Shown in pieces: positions 17,452 through 26,990 of a DNA stretch of 64,000 nucleotides (its first letter is position 1; each line of letters begins with the position of its first letter). Both the position numbers and the translations under genes were made by a program. Location: NCBI RefSeq assembly GCF_028736925.1, contig NZ_JAQZAT010000011.1, positions 62,001 to 126,000 of the forward strand. The letters are read 5' to 3'. The stretch is from Flavivirga sp. 57AJ16 (GTDB lineage: Bacteria > Bacteroidota > Bacteroidia > Flavobacteriales > Flavobacteriaceae). The notes beneath the pieces are model-generated. The model was not told where the DNA came from. It ran no database searches and saw only the letters and a list, made by a program, of their open reading frames with translations.

Positions 17452-19764
17452 ATGAAAACTACAATTTTAGGCTACCCAAGAATCGGAAAAGAAAGAGAAC
17501 TAAAAAGAGTAAGTGAAGCCTATTGGGCAGATAAAACAAATCAAAAAAAACTTTTAGAGACAGGTAGACATATTAGAAAAGAAAACTGGCTACTTCAAAA
17601 AAATACAGGAATCGACAGTATCCCTTCTAATGACTTCTCTTTTTACGATCAGGTACTTGACACTTGTTTAAGTGTAGGATGTATTCCCAAGCGTTATGAT
17701 AAGCTAAAGCATGGAAACCAGCTGGATCTGTATTTTGCAATGGCCAGGGGCATCCAGAATAAAGAAATAGACTGTACCGCCATGGAAATGACCAAATGGT
17801 TTGATACGAACTACCATTATATAGTACCGGAATTTGAAAAAGAACAAACCTTTGAGTTTTTCTCAACTAAAATAATCGAGGAATACAAAGAAGCATTAGA
17901 ATTAGGTATTAAAACCAAACCTGTACTAATCGGTCCTGTAACATTTTTACTATTAGGAAAAGAAAAAGAGGAAGGTTTTCACAGACTAAGCTTATTAGAA
18001 AAATTACTACCTGTGTATTTAGAAATTATTGAGCAACTAACATTATTAGATGTTGAATATATTCAATTTGACGAACCTTGCCTGGCCTTAAATTTAAACG
18101 AACAAGAAAGAGATGCTATTAAATTTACTTATAAAAAAATAAGCACTAAATTCCCTAATTTAAAGGTCTTTTTAGCAAACTACTTTGATTGTTATGGCGA
18201 TAACTTAAACACTGCCCTACAACTGCCTATCGACACTATACATTTAGATTTAGTGAGATGCCCATTACAATTAAATGACATTTTAGAATCCAAACATTAT
18301 AACACCAACACAAAATTATCCTTGGGCTTAGTTGACGGAAGAAATATTTGGAAAAATAATTTTGATGACTCTCTACAAACCATTAAATCTGTTATTTCTA
18401 AAATTGGAGAAGAAAACATCTGGATATCTACATCATGTTCCCTACTCCACTGTCCTTATGATTTAGACCTGGAAACCAATGAAAGCAACTTAAGCACAGA
18501 AATAAAGCAATGGCTGGCATTTTCTAAACAAAAACTACAGGAGATTAGAACTCTAAAAGGGCTGGCTTCTTCTAACTATAATGAGTTTGAAGAAGAATTT
18601 AAAGACAACAAAATAGCGCATGTAAACAGAAAAGCTTCTTCATTAATTCATAACGAAAAAGTAAAAAACAGAGTACTTGCATTAAATAATACCGATAGTC
18701 AAAGAAAAAGCACATTTAAAAACAGACAAACAAAGCAGAAATTAGCACTAAACTTACCATTGTTCCCTACAACGACCATTGGGTCATTTCCACAAACCAA
18801 AGAAGTTAGAAGTTGGAGATCCAAATTCAAAAAAGGAATTTTATCACAAGTAGAGTATGATTCACTAATTGCAAGAGAAACAAAAGATTCTATTCGTTTT
18901 CAGGAAGAAACCGGTATTGATGTTTTAGTTCATGGGGAATTTGAACGAAATGATATGGTGGAATATTTTGGAGAAAGATTAAATGGGTTTGCCTTCAGCA
19001 GTTTTGGTTGGGTGCAAAGTTATGGAAGTAGATGCGTAAAACCCCCTATTCTATTTGGTGATGTATCACGTGAACATGAAATGACCGTAAAATGGTCTGC
19101 TTACGCACAATCTTTAACAGACTTACCGGTTAAAGGTATGCTTACTGGGCCAGTAACTATTTTGCAATGGTCGTTTGTTAGAAATGATCAACCTAGACAG
19201 GTAACATGCAATCAAATAGCATTAGCAATTAGAGACGAAGTCGTTGACTTAGAGTCTAACGGCATAAAAATTATTCAAATTGACGAACCTGCTATTCGCG
19301 AAGGCCTACCATTGAGACAAGAAGCATGGAATAAGTATTTAGACTGGGCCGTAAATGCATTCCGAATTTCTGCAAGTGGTGTAAAAGATGAAACACAAAT
19401 TCATACACACATGTGCTATTCTGAATTTAATGATATTATTAATAATATTGCTGCTATGGATGCCGATGTTATTACCATCGAAACATCTCGATCTGAAATG
19501 GAATTATTAGATGCATTTGTCGATTTTAAATACCCAAATGAAATTGGCCCTGGTGTTTATGACATTCACTCCCCCAGAGTCCCTTCTGTAAAAGAAATTG
19601 AACACTTACTTATTAAAGCAAAAAACGTTTTACCTAAAGAGCATATCTGGGTAAATCCCGATTGTGGACTTAAAACCAGAGACTGGCCAGAAACAAAAAC
19701 CGCCTTAAAAAACCTTGTAAAAGCAGCTAAACAACTTAGAGAAAGAGAAATGGAAATCGCATAA
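17452..19764 (+). CDS. metE: Cobalamin-independent methionine synthase
   Basis: The protein has 770 aa, the usual MetE length. The N-terminal barrel starts with MKTTILGYPRIGKERELKR, the folate-binding half motif. The C-terminal barrel carries PTTTIGSFPQTKE and the zinc ligands: His and Cys in THMCYSEFND and Cys in VNPDCGLKTR, with a glutamate in between. It transfers a methyl group from 5-methyltetrahydrofolate to homocysteine. It is monocistronic and divergent from the Lrp-type gene. A palindromic repeat and then a terminator follow it. Confidence 0.97.
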   Translation: MKTTILGYPRIGKERELKRVSEAYWADKTNQKKLLETGRHIRKENWLLQKNTGIDSIPSNDFSFYDQVLDTCLSVGCIPKRYDKLKHGNQLDLYFAMARGIQNKEIDCTAMEMTKWFDTNYHYIVPEFEKEQTFEFFSTKIIEEYKEALELGIKTKPVLIGPVTFLLLGKEKEEGFHRLSLLEKLLPVYLEIIEQLTLLDVEYIQFDEPCLALNLNEQERDAIKFTYKKISTKFPNLKVFLANYFDCYGDNLNTALQLPIDTIHLDLVRCPLQLNDILESKHYNTNTKLSLGLVDGRNIWKNNFDDSLQTIKSVISKIGEENIWISTSCSLLHCPYDLDLETNESNLSTEIKQWLAFSKQKLQEIRTLKGLASSNYNEFEEEFKDNKIAHVNRKASSLIHNEKVKNRVLALNNTDSQRKSTFKNRQTKQKLALNLPLFPTTTIGSFPQTKEVRSWRSKFKKGILSQVEYDSLIARETKDSIRFQEETGIDVLVHGEFERNDMVEYFGERLNGFAFSSFGWVQSYGSRCVKPPILFGDVSREHEMTVKWSAYAQSLTDLPVKGMLTGPVTILQWSFVRNDQPRQVTCNQIALAIRDEVVDLESNGIKIIQIDEPAIREGLPLRQEAWNKYLDWAVNAFRISASGVKDETQIHTHMCYSEFNDIINNIAAMDADVITIETSRSEMELLDAFVDFKYPNEIGPGVYDIHSPRVPSVKEIEHLLIKAKNVLPKEHIWVNPDCGLKTRDWPETKTALKNLVKAAKQLREREMEIA

Positions 19765-19811
19765 TTGGTATAAAATGTCCACAGAACTTTAAAATTATTC
19801 ATTTTAATCAT

Positions 19812-19972
19812 GAAGTGATTTAAACTTTTTTCAATTGGCTGCAAAATGCTCCTTTTCATCCTTTTTTCGTCTTTTTATTACTTCGTAACGCTGCTATGAA
19901 GTGCAAAAAAGGCTTCAAAACGAATAAAAACTAACTATTTTTCGCTTCAATCAAAAAAGTTTAAATCACTTC
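19812..19972. repeat. Palindromic element, family 1 copy A (161 bp)
   Basis: Perfect 20-bp terminal inverted repeats (GAAGTGATTTAAACTTTTTT at 19812-19831 and its complement at 19953-19972) enclose an A/T-rich centre. On the minus strand the centre has the hairpin word TTCATAGCAGCGTTACGAAG, the counterpart of the GCATAGC..GCTATGG core found in the other copies (27617-27779, 53330-53487, 55093-55255). No ORF is present. Confidence 0.8.
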
Positions 19973-19977
19973 CATAT

Positions 19978-20013
19978 AAAAATCCTATATTCTTTAAGCA
20001 TATAGGATTTTTT
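19978..20013 (+). terminator. Terminator downstream of metE
   Basis: The stem AATCCTATA (19981-19989) and TATAGGATT (20001-20009) is followed by T7. It lies beyond the palindromic repeat and before the sigma-factor gene. Confidence 0.75.
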
Positions 20014-20069
20014 TGTGAAACTGTAACAAAATACAATAACAGTAATCTATATTATAACAATTTGTTTTT

Positions 20070-20630
20070 TTGACGCCAACCAAATTAAATATCGAACAGC
20101 TTGTTGAGCTTTGTAAATCTGGAAACCAATCTGCACAATTGGAAATATATAACAGATATTATAAAGCCATGTACAATGCTTCTTTTAGAATTGTAAAAAA
20201 CCGTTTTGTAGCAGAGGATATCATGCAGGATTCATTTTTAATGGCCTTTACAAAACTTAATAGTCTTAAAGAATCAAAAATATTTGGGGCTTGGTTAAAA
20301 CGAATTGTTATAAACAATAGTATTTATTATCATAAAAAGAATAATAAAAACAAAGAAGTTCCTTTAGATGATATTTTATATAAAATAGAAGATGATAGCT
20401 ATGGGATAGAAAGCAATTACGAATTTGCAAATATAAAAGTGAAGCAAATTTTAAATACCATGAAGTCTTTAAAGGATAATTATAGAATTGTTTTAACCTT
20501 AAATTTAATTGAAGGTTACGATTATGAAGAAATAAGTCACATTTTAAACATGACCTATGCTAATTGCAGAACAACTATTTCTAGAGCAAAAGAGAGCTTA
20601 AGGGTAAAATTACAAATGGTTTATGAATAA
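20070..20630 (+). CDS. RNA polymerase ECF-type sigma factor
   Basis: Region 2 is clear (IYNRYYKAMYNASFRIVKNR, then VAEDIMQDSFLMAFTKL, residues about 25-75). Region 4 is the C-terminal HTH (LTLNLIEGYDYEEISHILNM, then CRTTISRAKESLRVKL). Its 186 aa are normal for the family. The open frame begins at TTG (20070); no ATG is nearby, and TTG gives the expected N-terminus. It overlaps the next gene by 8 bp, a sigma/anti-sigma style coupling, and starts a four-gene operon with DUF4097 and head-GIN proteins. Confidence 0.9.
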   Translation: MTPTKLNIEQLVELCKSGNQSAQLEIYNRYYKAMYNASFRIVKNRFVAEDIMQDSFLMAFTKLNSLKESKIFGAWLKRIVINNSIYYHKKNNKNKEVPLDDILYKIEDDSYGIESNYEFANIKVKQILNTMKSLKDNYRIVLTLNLIEGYDYEEISHILNMTYANCRTTISRAKESLRVKLQMVYE

Positions 20631-21192
20631 AGACACTTTAGAACAACTGTTTAAAGACCATGAAAATGATTTCGATATAGAAAATCCGGAATCAAACCAT
20701 AAAGAACGTTTTTTAAACAAATTAAACAAACAAGGCGAGCTACAACTAATTAAAGTTGATAAACAAAGGCGTCGTTTATGGAGACCATTAATTGGTGTAG
20801 CCGCTTCTGTCATTTTATTAGTGGCACTTTTTATAGGCTCTCGACAAGATTCAAACTATAGGGAATTAGCCAGTGTATCACCTAAAATGGCGGAAACAGA
20901 AAACTTTTTTACGCTTACAATAGCAGAAGAATTAAACAAAATCAAGAATGAAGATTCACCAAAAGTTCAAGCATTAATTCAAGATACTATGGCTCGTATA
21001 AAAGCATTGGAAAAAAATTACGAATCCTTAAAAATAGATTTAACCGAAAGCGGCAATGATAGTCGTGTTATCTATGCTATGATTTCCAACTTTCAAAATA
21101 GAATAGACATATTACAAAACACTTTAGAACAAATTGAAAACATTAAACAATTAAATAAGTCATCACATGAAATGTCTGACATCGATATTTAA
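20623..21192 (+). CDS. Membrane-anchored putative anti-sigma factor
   Basis: The 189-aa protein has a charged cytoplasmic N-terminus (residues 1-55), one transmembrane helix (about 56-75, LIGVAASVILLVALFIGS) and an outer part rich in coiled-coil heptads (about 95-180, KVQALIQDTMARIKALEKNY). The topology and the 8-bp overlap with the ECF sigma gene point to an anti-sigma factor, although no ZAS zinc motif is visible. The external coiled coil could sense envelope state (inference). Confidence 0.7.
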   Translation: MNKDTLEQLFKDHENDFDIENPESNHKERFLNKLNKQGELQLIKVDKQRRRLWRPLIGVAASVILLVALFIGSRQDSNYRELASVSPKMAETENFFTLTIAEELNKIKNEDSPKVQALIQDTMARIKALEKNYESLKIDLTESGNDSRVIYAMISNFQNRIDILQNTLEQIENIKQLNKSSHEMSDIDI

Positions 21193-21311
21193 TGATTCAA
21201 AAATCATTTACCGATCTGAGCCTGCCCCGAGCACTTCGGCTCCGCTCAGTATAAACTAAAGTTGAAGGGTCGAAGCATATCACTAAGAAATAATTAAAAA
21301 CAACCCATCAG

Positions 21312-22394
21312 ATGAAACGAACACTACAATTTAAAACACTAATCTTGTTTCTGGTACTACCGCTGTTTACCAGTGCATCAACAGAAACAAATGGCAAATA
21401 CACGAAAAAGAAAACAATCAAAAAGGAATACTCTGTAACACCTAATGCCTCCTTAAGCGTAGATAACAGCTATGGAAATATCGATATTATTACATGGAAT
21501 GAAAATAGAGTAGTTTTTGAAATTACCATTACAACAACGGGTAATGATGAGGAAAAAGTTCAAGATAAATTAGATGGTATTACTGTAGATTTTGAGGCCT
21601 CATCAAACTTTGTTTCTGCAAAAACGAACTTTCCGAAAAAATCTGATTCCTGGTGGAATTGGGGGAGAAAAAATAAAGTACATATGAAAATTAACTATGT
21701 GGTAAAAATACCAATCACAAACAACGTTGATCTAAATAATGACTATGGAACAATCAATTTAGACAGACTTGAAGGCGTAGCAAAAATTAACTGTGACTAT
21801 GGTAAAATAACGACCAAGGAATTAATGGCCGATGGGAACAATATTAATTTTGATTATACTAACAATTGCTATTTTGAATATATAAAAAGTGGAAAAATAA
21901 ATGCTGATTATAGCGGTTTTACAGTTTCAAAAACCAATAAATTAAACATTAATGCAGACTACACCAACTCCAAAATTGAAGTAGCCGAAGACGTTCATTA
22001 CAATTGCGACTACGGTAATATAAATATTGATAAAGCAAACAATATTACTGGAAATGGAGATTATTTAACCGCCATTATCGGAGATGTTTACAAGAACATA
22101 ACCATTAAAGCTGATTACGGTTCTATAAAGATAAAAAGGATGACTGAAAATGCTGGGAATGTCACTATAAAATCTGATTATGTCGGCATAAAAATAGGCT
22201 ACGCGCCAACATATCATTTTAATTTCAATATAGATTTAGAGTATGGCTCTTTAAATGGTGACGGGTTAGAATTCACTAATAAAACTATAAAATCTACAGA
22301 CAAATTCTATGCAGGCTATCATGGTAACAAAACATCCGGAAATACTATTAATATAGAATCTGAATATGGAAGTGTCTCGCTTTATAAAAATTAA
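21312..22394 (+). CDS. DUF4097 beta-strand repeat protein, exported
   Basis: A signal peptide (TLILFLVLPLFTSAST, about residues 8-23) is followed by a repetitive beta-solenoid-like sequence in which short strands alternate with D-Y-G turns (NDYGTIN, CDYGKIT, CDYGNIN, ADYGSIK, LEYGSLN, SEYGSVS). This is the DUF4097 adhesin-like pattern. Function is unknown. It sits in the sigma/anti-sigma operon, so it is probably a regulated envelope protein. The 119-bp gap before it holds a fragment of the GAGCACTTCGGCTCCGCTCAGT repeat type. Confidence 0.85.
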   Translation: MKRTLQFKTLILFLVLPLFTSASTETNGKYTKKKTIKKEYSVTPNASLSVDNSYGNIDIITWNENRVVFEITITTTGNDEEKVQDKLDGITVDFEASSNFVSAKTNFPKKSDSWWNWGRKNKVHMKINYVVKIPITNNVDLNNDYGTINLDRLEGVAKINCDYGKITTKELMADGNNINFDYTNNCYFEYIKSGKINADYSGFTVSKTNKLNINADYTNSKIEVAEDVHYNCDYGNINIDKANNITGNGDYLTAIIGDVYKNITIKADYGSIKIKRMTENAGNVTIKSDYVGIKIGYAPTYHFNFNIDLEYGSLNGDGLEFTNKTIKSTDKFYAGYHGNKTSGNTINIESEYGSVSLYKN

Positions 22395-22420
22395 TTCATC
22401 AATAATAAATCATTAAATAC

Positions 22421-23152
22421 ATGAAAAAATCAATCAAAAAACAAACAGTCTTAATCATAGCAATGCTACTTTTAGCTTCTACATCGTATGCCCAATTGGG
22501 AAAATCCATAAAAGGAAACGGCCATGTGACAAGCATAACCAGAACAACCCCTGAATACGATGGCATAAAATGTGCCGGAAACATGGATTTTGTAATTGTA
22601 AACGGTACTGAAGGAAACATCAAAATTGAAGGAGAAGAAAATTTACTAGAATATATTATTACTGAAGTTAAGAACAACACCTTAATTGTAAAAAAAAGAA
22701 ACGGTGTTAACTTAAGATCCAGAAATAATAAAACTATAAAAATTACAATCCCGTTTAAGGATATTAGTAAAGTTTCTCTTTCCGGTTCTGGAGATTTATG
22801 GAATGAAGATGCCATAACCGCAACTCATTTAGATGTTTCATTAGCTGGCTCTGGAGATGTTATTCTTCATATCAAAGCATCATCTACAAAAGCATCCTTA
22901 TCAGGTTCGGGAGATCTTAAGTTAAAAGGAGACACGAATAATCTAGTAGCCAAAGTAGCAGGGTCTGGTGATTTTCATGGTTTCGATTTACAAGCTAACA
23001 ATACAGAAGTTTCTGTTGCAGGCTCTGGAGACGCTAAAGTTGTTAGCAACGAGACTTTAAAAGCAAGAGTAGCGGGATCTGGTGATATTGTTTATAAAGG
23101 AAACCCTATTGTAGATTCCAAAGTTGCCGGATCCGGAAGTATTAGCCAATAA
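22421..23152 (+). CDS. Head-GIN domain (DUF2807) exported protein
   Basis: The signal peptide ends at TSYAQ (about residue 25). The mature part is a DUF2807 beta-solenoid with regularly spaced G-S-G-D turns (SGSGDL, AGSGDV, SGSGDL, AGSGDF, AGSGDA, AGSGDI, AGSGSI), about one per 18-24 residues. Role unknown; head-GIN proteins are common in Bacteroidota envelopes. It follows DUF4097 by 26 bp and completes the operon. Confidence 0.88.
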   Translation: MKKSIKKQTVLIIAMLLLASTSYAQLGKSIKGNGHVTSITRTTPEYDGIKCAGNMDFVIVNGTEGNIKIEGEENLLEYIITEVKNNTLIVKKRNGVNLRSRNNKTIKITIPFKDISKVSLSGSGDLWNEDAITATHLDVSLAGSGDVILHIKASSTKASLSGSGDLKLKGDTNNLVAKVAGSGDFHGFDLQANNTEVSVAGSGDAKVVSNETLKARVAGSGDIVYKGNPIVDSKVAGSGSISQ

Positions 23153-23579
23153 AAGGATAAACCCAGGACAGCACTGGATCCTTAAATCGCCCCAAGGGTC
23201 TGGACATGAAACCTGGGATCTGCCGGATCTTGTTCTGCACAGGCTAGTGCTGCACATAATGCAGGATTAGTCTAGCACGACTTAGGCATGGTTCTTCTTT
23301 CTGTTTTAAATACATTGCTTCACAACTTTTCCCACGCCATAAACATAGGCTAATAAATCACTATAGCTCAACAATTCCTCTACCCTGTTTATAGTAGTAA
23401 AACAACCCTATAAAAAACAATACTTCTTTTCAAAATCGCCCGGGGGTTCCTCAAAGAGATCTTGTTAATTATTATTACTGAATTTCAAGGCACCGATATG
23501 TTTAAAGGTAGCACGAAGCTAGCCATGAAGCATTTTTATAAATTTAAAATACGCTCAAAATGACCGAAGAACCCACTTT
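23153..23579. other. Intergenic region without recognised gene
   Basis: Its first 130 bp are unusually GC-rich for this genome (CTGCACAGGCTAGTGCTGCA-type words). Frames here are short and lack family motifs. It may be repeat-derived sequence; nothing firmer can be supported. Confidence 0.4.
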
Positions 23580-24893
23580 TTAGACAGCCTCTTTATTTAT
23601 CTCCGACATTTTTGGCACTCTAAAAAGCAAAATGATTCCTGCCAAAAAGAATATAAATAAAAACAAAATGGCATTTCGCATACTTCCCGTTATTTGATCT
23701 ATGGTCGCAAAGATTCCCATACCAATAACAATTCCTATTTTCTCTGCCACATCATAAAAACTAAAATAGGATGTGGTATCTTCTGTTTCTGGTAAAAATT
23801 TTGAATAAGTAGATCGGGCCAAAGACTGAATACCTCCCATCACCAAACCAACAATCGATGCCGCAATATAAAACTGTACGGGAGTTTCCATAAAAAAGGC
23901 ATAAAAACATAATGCCATCCAAATAAAATTAATGCCGATTAAAGTTTTAATATTTCCATATTTTGAAGAAGCTCTCGATGTTAGAATCGCTCCAAAAACA
24001 GCCACGATCTGTATCACTAAAATACTTATAATCAAACCCATTGTTTTTTCACTATCGCCACCCCACGCAATTTCTTCTTCTCCAAAATAAACAGCAACCA
24101 ACATAATAGTTTGTACCGCCATACTAAACACAAAAAAAGCATATAAATAACGTTTCAATCTTAAGTCTTGTTTTAACTGTTTCCATACAAGCCGTAATTC
24201 CTTTAAGCCATTAAAAACAATAGCCTTCGTTACTTTGTGTCCCGAAGAAGCTCCTTTTGGTAAATAATAAAATGAATATTGACTGAATAAAATCCACCAT
24301 AAACCTACTGTTAGAAAAGAGTATCTCATCATTTGCATCTTATCTGCCCCATCATCCTGACTCATCACCATTCCCAAGTTTACAAGTAACAAAATAACGC
24401 TTCCAATATACCCCATTGAAAATCCTTTGGCACTAATACTATCCTGTTGCTCAGGAAATGCGATATCAGGTAAATAAGAATTATAAAAAACCAAACTCCC
24501 CCAGTACCCTATTAAGCCCATAAAATAAAATAATAAACTTAAATGAATATGCTCTAAATTAAACCAATACAGACCTATACAGCCTAGTCCGCCAACATAA
24601 CAAAAGAACTTCATAAAACTTTTCTTGTTACCCACATAATCGGCAATACCTGATAGGATAGGCGACATAAAAGCAACCACAAGAAAAGTAAATGCGGTAA
24701 CAAAAGTAATTAATGCCGTGCTTTTAAATTCAAACCCAAAAGCCGAAACATTTTTTATTTCAGATAGAAATAATGCCGAATAAAATATTGGAAATATGGA
24801 CGAAGTTATAGTTAACGCATAAACTGAATTTGCCCAATCGTAAAACGCCCAAGCGTTTAAGAGTTTTTTACTTCCTTTTTTAAGTTGTTCCAT
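23580..24893 (-). CDS. UMF1-type MFS transporter (Atg22-like)
   Basis: The 437-aa protein has about 12 hydrophobic helices. The N-terminus LLNAWAFYDWANSVYALTIT is the signature of the UMF1/Atg22 branch of the major facilitator superfamily (NAWxxYDWANSAY). Substrate unknown; the fungal relatives export amino acids from the vacuole. It is a single minus-strand gene, convergent with the head-GIN operon. Confidence 0.88.
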   Translation of the reverse strand: MEQLKKGSKKLLNAWAFYDWANSVYALTITSSIFPIFYSALFLSEIKNVSAFGFEFKSTALITFVTAFTFLVVAFMSPILSGIADYVGNKKSFMKFFCYVGGLGCIGLYWFNLEHIHLSLLFYFMGLIGYWGSLVFYNSYLPDIAFPEQQDSISAKGFSMGYIGSVILLLVNLGMVMSQDDGADKMQMMRYSFLTVGLWWILFSQYSFYYLPKGASSGHKVTKAIVFNGLKELRLVWKQLKQDLRLKRYLYAFFVFSMAVQTIMLVAVYFGEEEIAWGGDSEKTMGLIISILVIQIVAVFGAILTSRASSKYGNIKTLIGINFIWMALCFYAFFMETPVQFYIAASIVGLVMGGIQSLARSTYSKFLPETEDTTSYFSFYDVAEKIGIVIGMGIFATIDQITGSMRNAILFLFIFFLAGIILLFRVPKMSEINKEAV

Positions 24894-25463
24894 ACAATTA
24901 TCTTAGATATAATAAATAAATCTTTATCGCATTAATATGAGATCCCAAACTACATTGGGGTTAATAAAAGAATTTCTTGAAACGAACTATCCTCGAGGCA
25001 GGGCCATAGTGGTATTTCACTAGTTTCATACCCAATCAAGTTGAGCACAGGTTTTGACCTAAGGGTCAAAAACCGAAATTCTGTTATTTTGATTCCCGTT
25101 TTATTCATTGTTTTCTATTTTATATTAATGAATTCATGAATCTTACGATTTCACGGGAATGACAATTTCAACGGAAACCCCGACGCTGAGCGTCGAGGAA
25201 TTCTTTTCGATTAAATATCCTCGGGGCCAGCCGAGGTATTAAACCAAAGATCCTGCAAGATACTAAAACAAGTTCAGCACATGATGCAAAATTAGCTCAA
25301 CTTACCATTTTGAGTGCTTCTTTTTCAGGCTTCCCAAAATTGAGTTTCACTAATAAAAAAGCTGCCCTTTTATGAGCAGCCCACTAAAATAAATAAATAT
25401 TTTTATTTCTACGTTAAGAAATGAGTAATAACAAACCATTAAATTCGGCTGAAATCATTGAAC
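24894..25463. repeat. Intergenic repeat cluster (families 2 and 3)
   Basis: Two dispersed repeats lie head to tail. Family 2 (about 24971-25017; TTGAAACGAACTATCCTCGA...GGGCCATA) recurs at 31388-31430 and 61341-61390. Family 3 (about 25154-25215; CGGGAATGACAATTTCAACG, then hairpin CGACGC-TGA-GCGTCG at 25181-25195, then GAATTCTTTTCGATTAAAT) recurs at 61452-61515 and 32606-32662. No gene is visible. Confidence 0.7.
25354..25382 (-). terminator. Terminator downstream of the M48 peptidase gene
   Basis: On the minus strand, GGGCTGC and GCAGC form a stem followed by T6. It lies about 80 bp after the stop of the M48 gene. Confidence 0.6.
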
Positions 25464-26282
25464 TCATTTAAACGAAGTCACCCCAAATTTTTCAGCTTCC
25501 GCTTTAGCCTTAGGTGCCAATGCCTTTAGATTTGCAATACGAGAGTCGTTTGATGGATGTGTACTTAAGATTTCTGGTGGTGCTCCCCCGCCACTATTCG
25601 CTTTCATTCGCTTCCATAACTCTGAAGCTTCATCAGGGTTATAACCGGCAATTGCCATTAAATACAAACCAATTTTGTCCGCCTCGGTTTCATGACTTCT
25701 ACTAAAAGGTAACATCACGCCTACCTGAGATCCAACACCATAATATTGATTAAACGCATTTCTGGATTTTTCATCTTTAATCGCAACATTTCCTGCTACT
25801 GCGATACCTTGTTGCACATAAGCAGCGCTCATACGCTGTTGCCCGTGATTTGCCAGTGCATGTGCCACCTCGTGCCCCATGATGGCTGCCACTCCGGTTT
25901 CTCCTTTTGCAATAGGTAAAATACCTGTATAGAATACTATTTTACCTCCAGGCATACACCAAGCATTGACCGTTTCATCATTAACCAAATTGTATTCCCA
26001 TTTGTAATCCTTTAAATAGCCCTGGTATCCATTCGCATTTAACCAACGTTCTGCCGCTACAGCAATACGCTGCCCTACACGGGTTATCATAGCTGCATCT
26101 TTTGTTCCTGTAACGACTTTATGTTCAGTTAAAAACTGGTCATATTGAGCAAAAGCCGTTGGAAATAATTGAGAATTTGGCACTAACGCCATCGTCTTTT
26201 TACCTGTAAATGGATTCGTAGCACATGATAATATGAACATGATCGTACCAAATACAAAAAGGCCTTTTTTTAATTTCATCAT
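25464..26282 (-). CDS. M48 family metallopeptidase, lipoprotein
   Basis: The zinc motif HEVAHALANHGQQR and the downstream third-ligand region HETEADKIGLYLMAIAGYNP mark a single-domain M48 protease (YcaL/LoiP-like quality control). The start at 26282 (MMKLKKGLFVFGTIMFILSC) gives a lipoprotein signal peptide with Cys in LSCATNPF; the open frame runs 19 codons further upstream, but those residues do not fit a signal peptide. Probably lipid-anchored in the periplasm, acting on misfolded envelope proteins. The preceding divergent gene is msrB. Confidence 0.9.
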   Translation of the reverse strand: MMKLKKGLFVFGTIMFILSCATNPFTGKKTMALVPNSQLFPTAFAQYDQFLTEHKVVTGTKDAAMITRVGQRIAVAAERWLNANGYQGYLKDYKWEYNLVNDETVNAWCMPGGKIVFYTGILPIAKGETGVAAIMGHEVAHALANHGQQRMSAAYVQQGIAVAGNVAIKDEKSRNAFNQYYGVGSQVGVMLPFSRSHETEADKIGLYLMAIAGYNPDEASELWKRMKANSGGGAPPEILSTHPSNDSRIANLKALAPKAKAEAEKFGVTSFK

Positions 26283-26442
26283 ATAAAATTTATAATTTTC
26301 TATAAAAATACAAAATTTGAATCTTAATAGTTTAGACACTATTAAGTTTTATTGGTCACATAAAATATAATAAAAATATCTAGATTAAAAACGTCATGTT
26401 TCTTAAATAGATACGACATATCTTTAAAAAAAACCTTTAAAA

Positions 26443-26916
26443 ATGAAAAAGCTAATCCTATTATGTTTAACAATAACACTTTTTAATTGTAATGGCAATG
26501 CCCAAAAAAAAGCACAAAAAACCTATAAAATTTCTAAAACAGATGCCCAATGGAAGGCACAATTATCCGAAATGGCATATTATGTATTAAGAGAAGCCGG
26601 AACAGAGCATCCTTTTTCAAGTCCTCTAAATAAAAACTACAAAGAAGGTGTTTATGCATGTGCGGCATGCAACACTCCCTTATTTAAAAGTGAACACAAA
26701 TTTGATTCCGGTACAGGCTGGCCTAGTTTTGACAGAGAAATTAAAGGCAATGTGGCTTTTGGCTCAGATAACAAATTGGGATATTCGCGTGATGAAGAAC
26801 ATTGTGCCACTTGTGGTGGCCATTTGGGACATGTTTTTAATGACGGCCCTAGAGAGACTACCGGAAAACGTCATTGTATCAATGGTGCAGCCTTGAAATT
26901 TATTCCTAAGAAATAA
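26443..26916 (+). CDS. msrB: Peptide-methionine (R)-S-oxide reductase, exported
   Basis: The 157-aa protein starts with a lipoprotein-like signal (LILLCLTITLFNCNG). Zinc ligands are the two CxxC pairs CAAC and CATC. The catalytic Cys145 is in RHCINGAALKF, and GTGWPSFDREIKG is the substrate-binding motif. It repairs oxidised methionine, here probably in the envelope given the signal. It is followed by a DinB-like gene after 74 bp. Confidence 0.95.
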   Translation: MKKLILLCLTITLFNCNGNAQKKAQKTYKISKTDAQWKAQLSEMAYYVLREAGTEHPFSSPLNKNYKEGVYACAACNTPLFKSEHKFDSGTGWPSFDREIKGNVAFGSDNKLGYSRDEEHCATCGGHLGHVFNDGPRETTGKRHCINGAALKFIPKK

Positions 26917-26990
26917 ACGATCAAATCCCGTATATATTAAATTTGGATGTCATATTTGGACTTTAAATTTTAATGGGGTATTTTTAAGGT

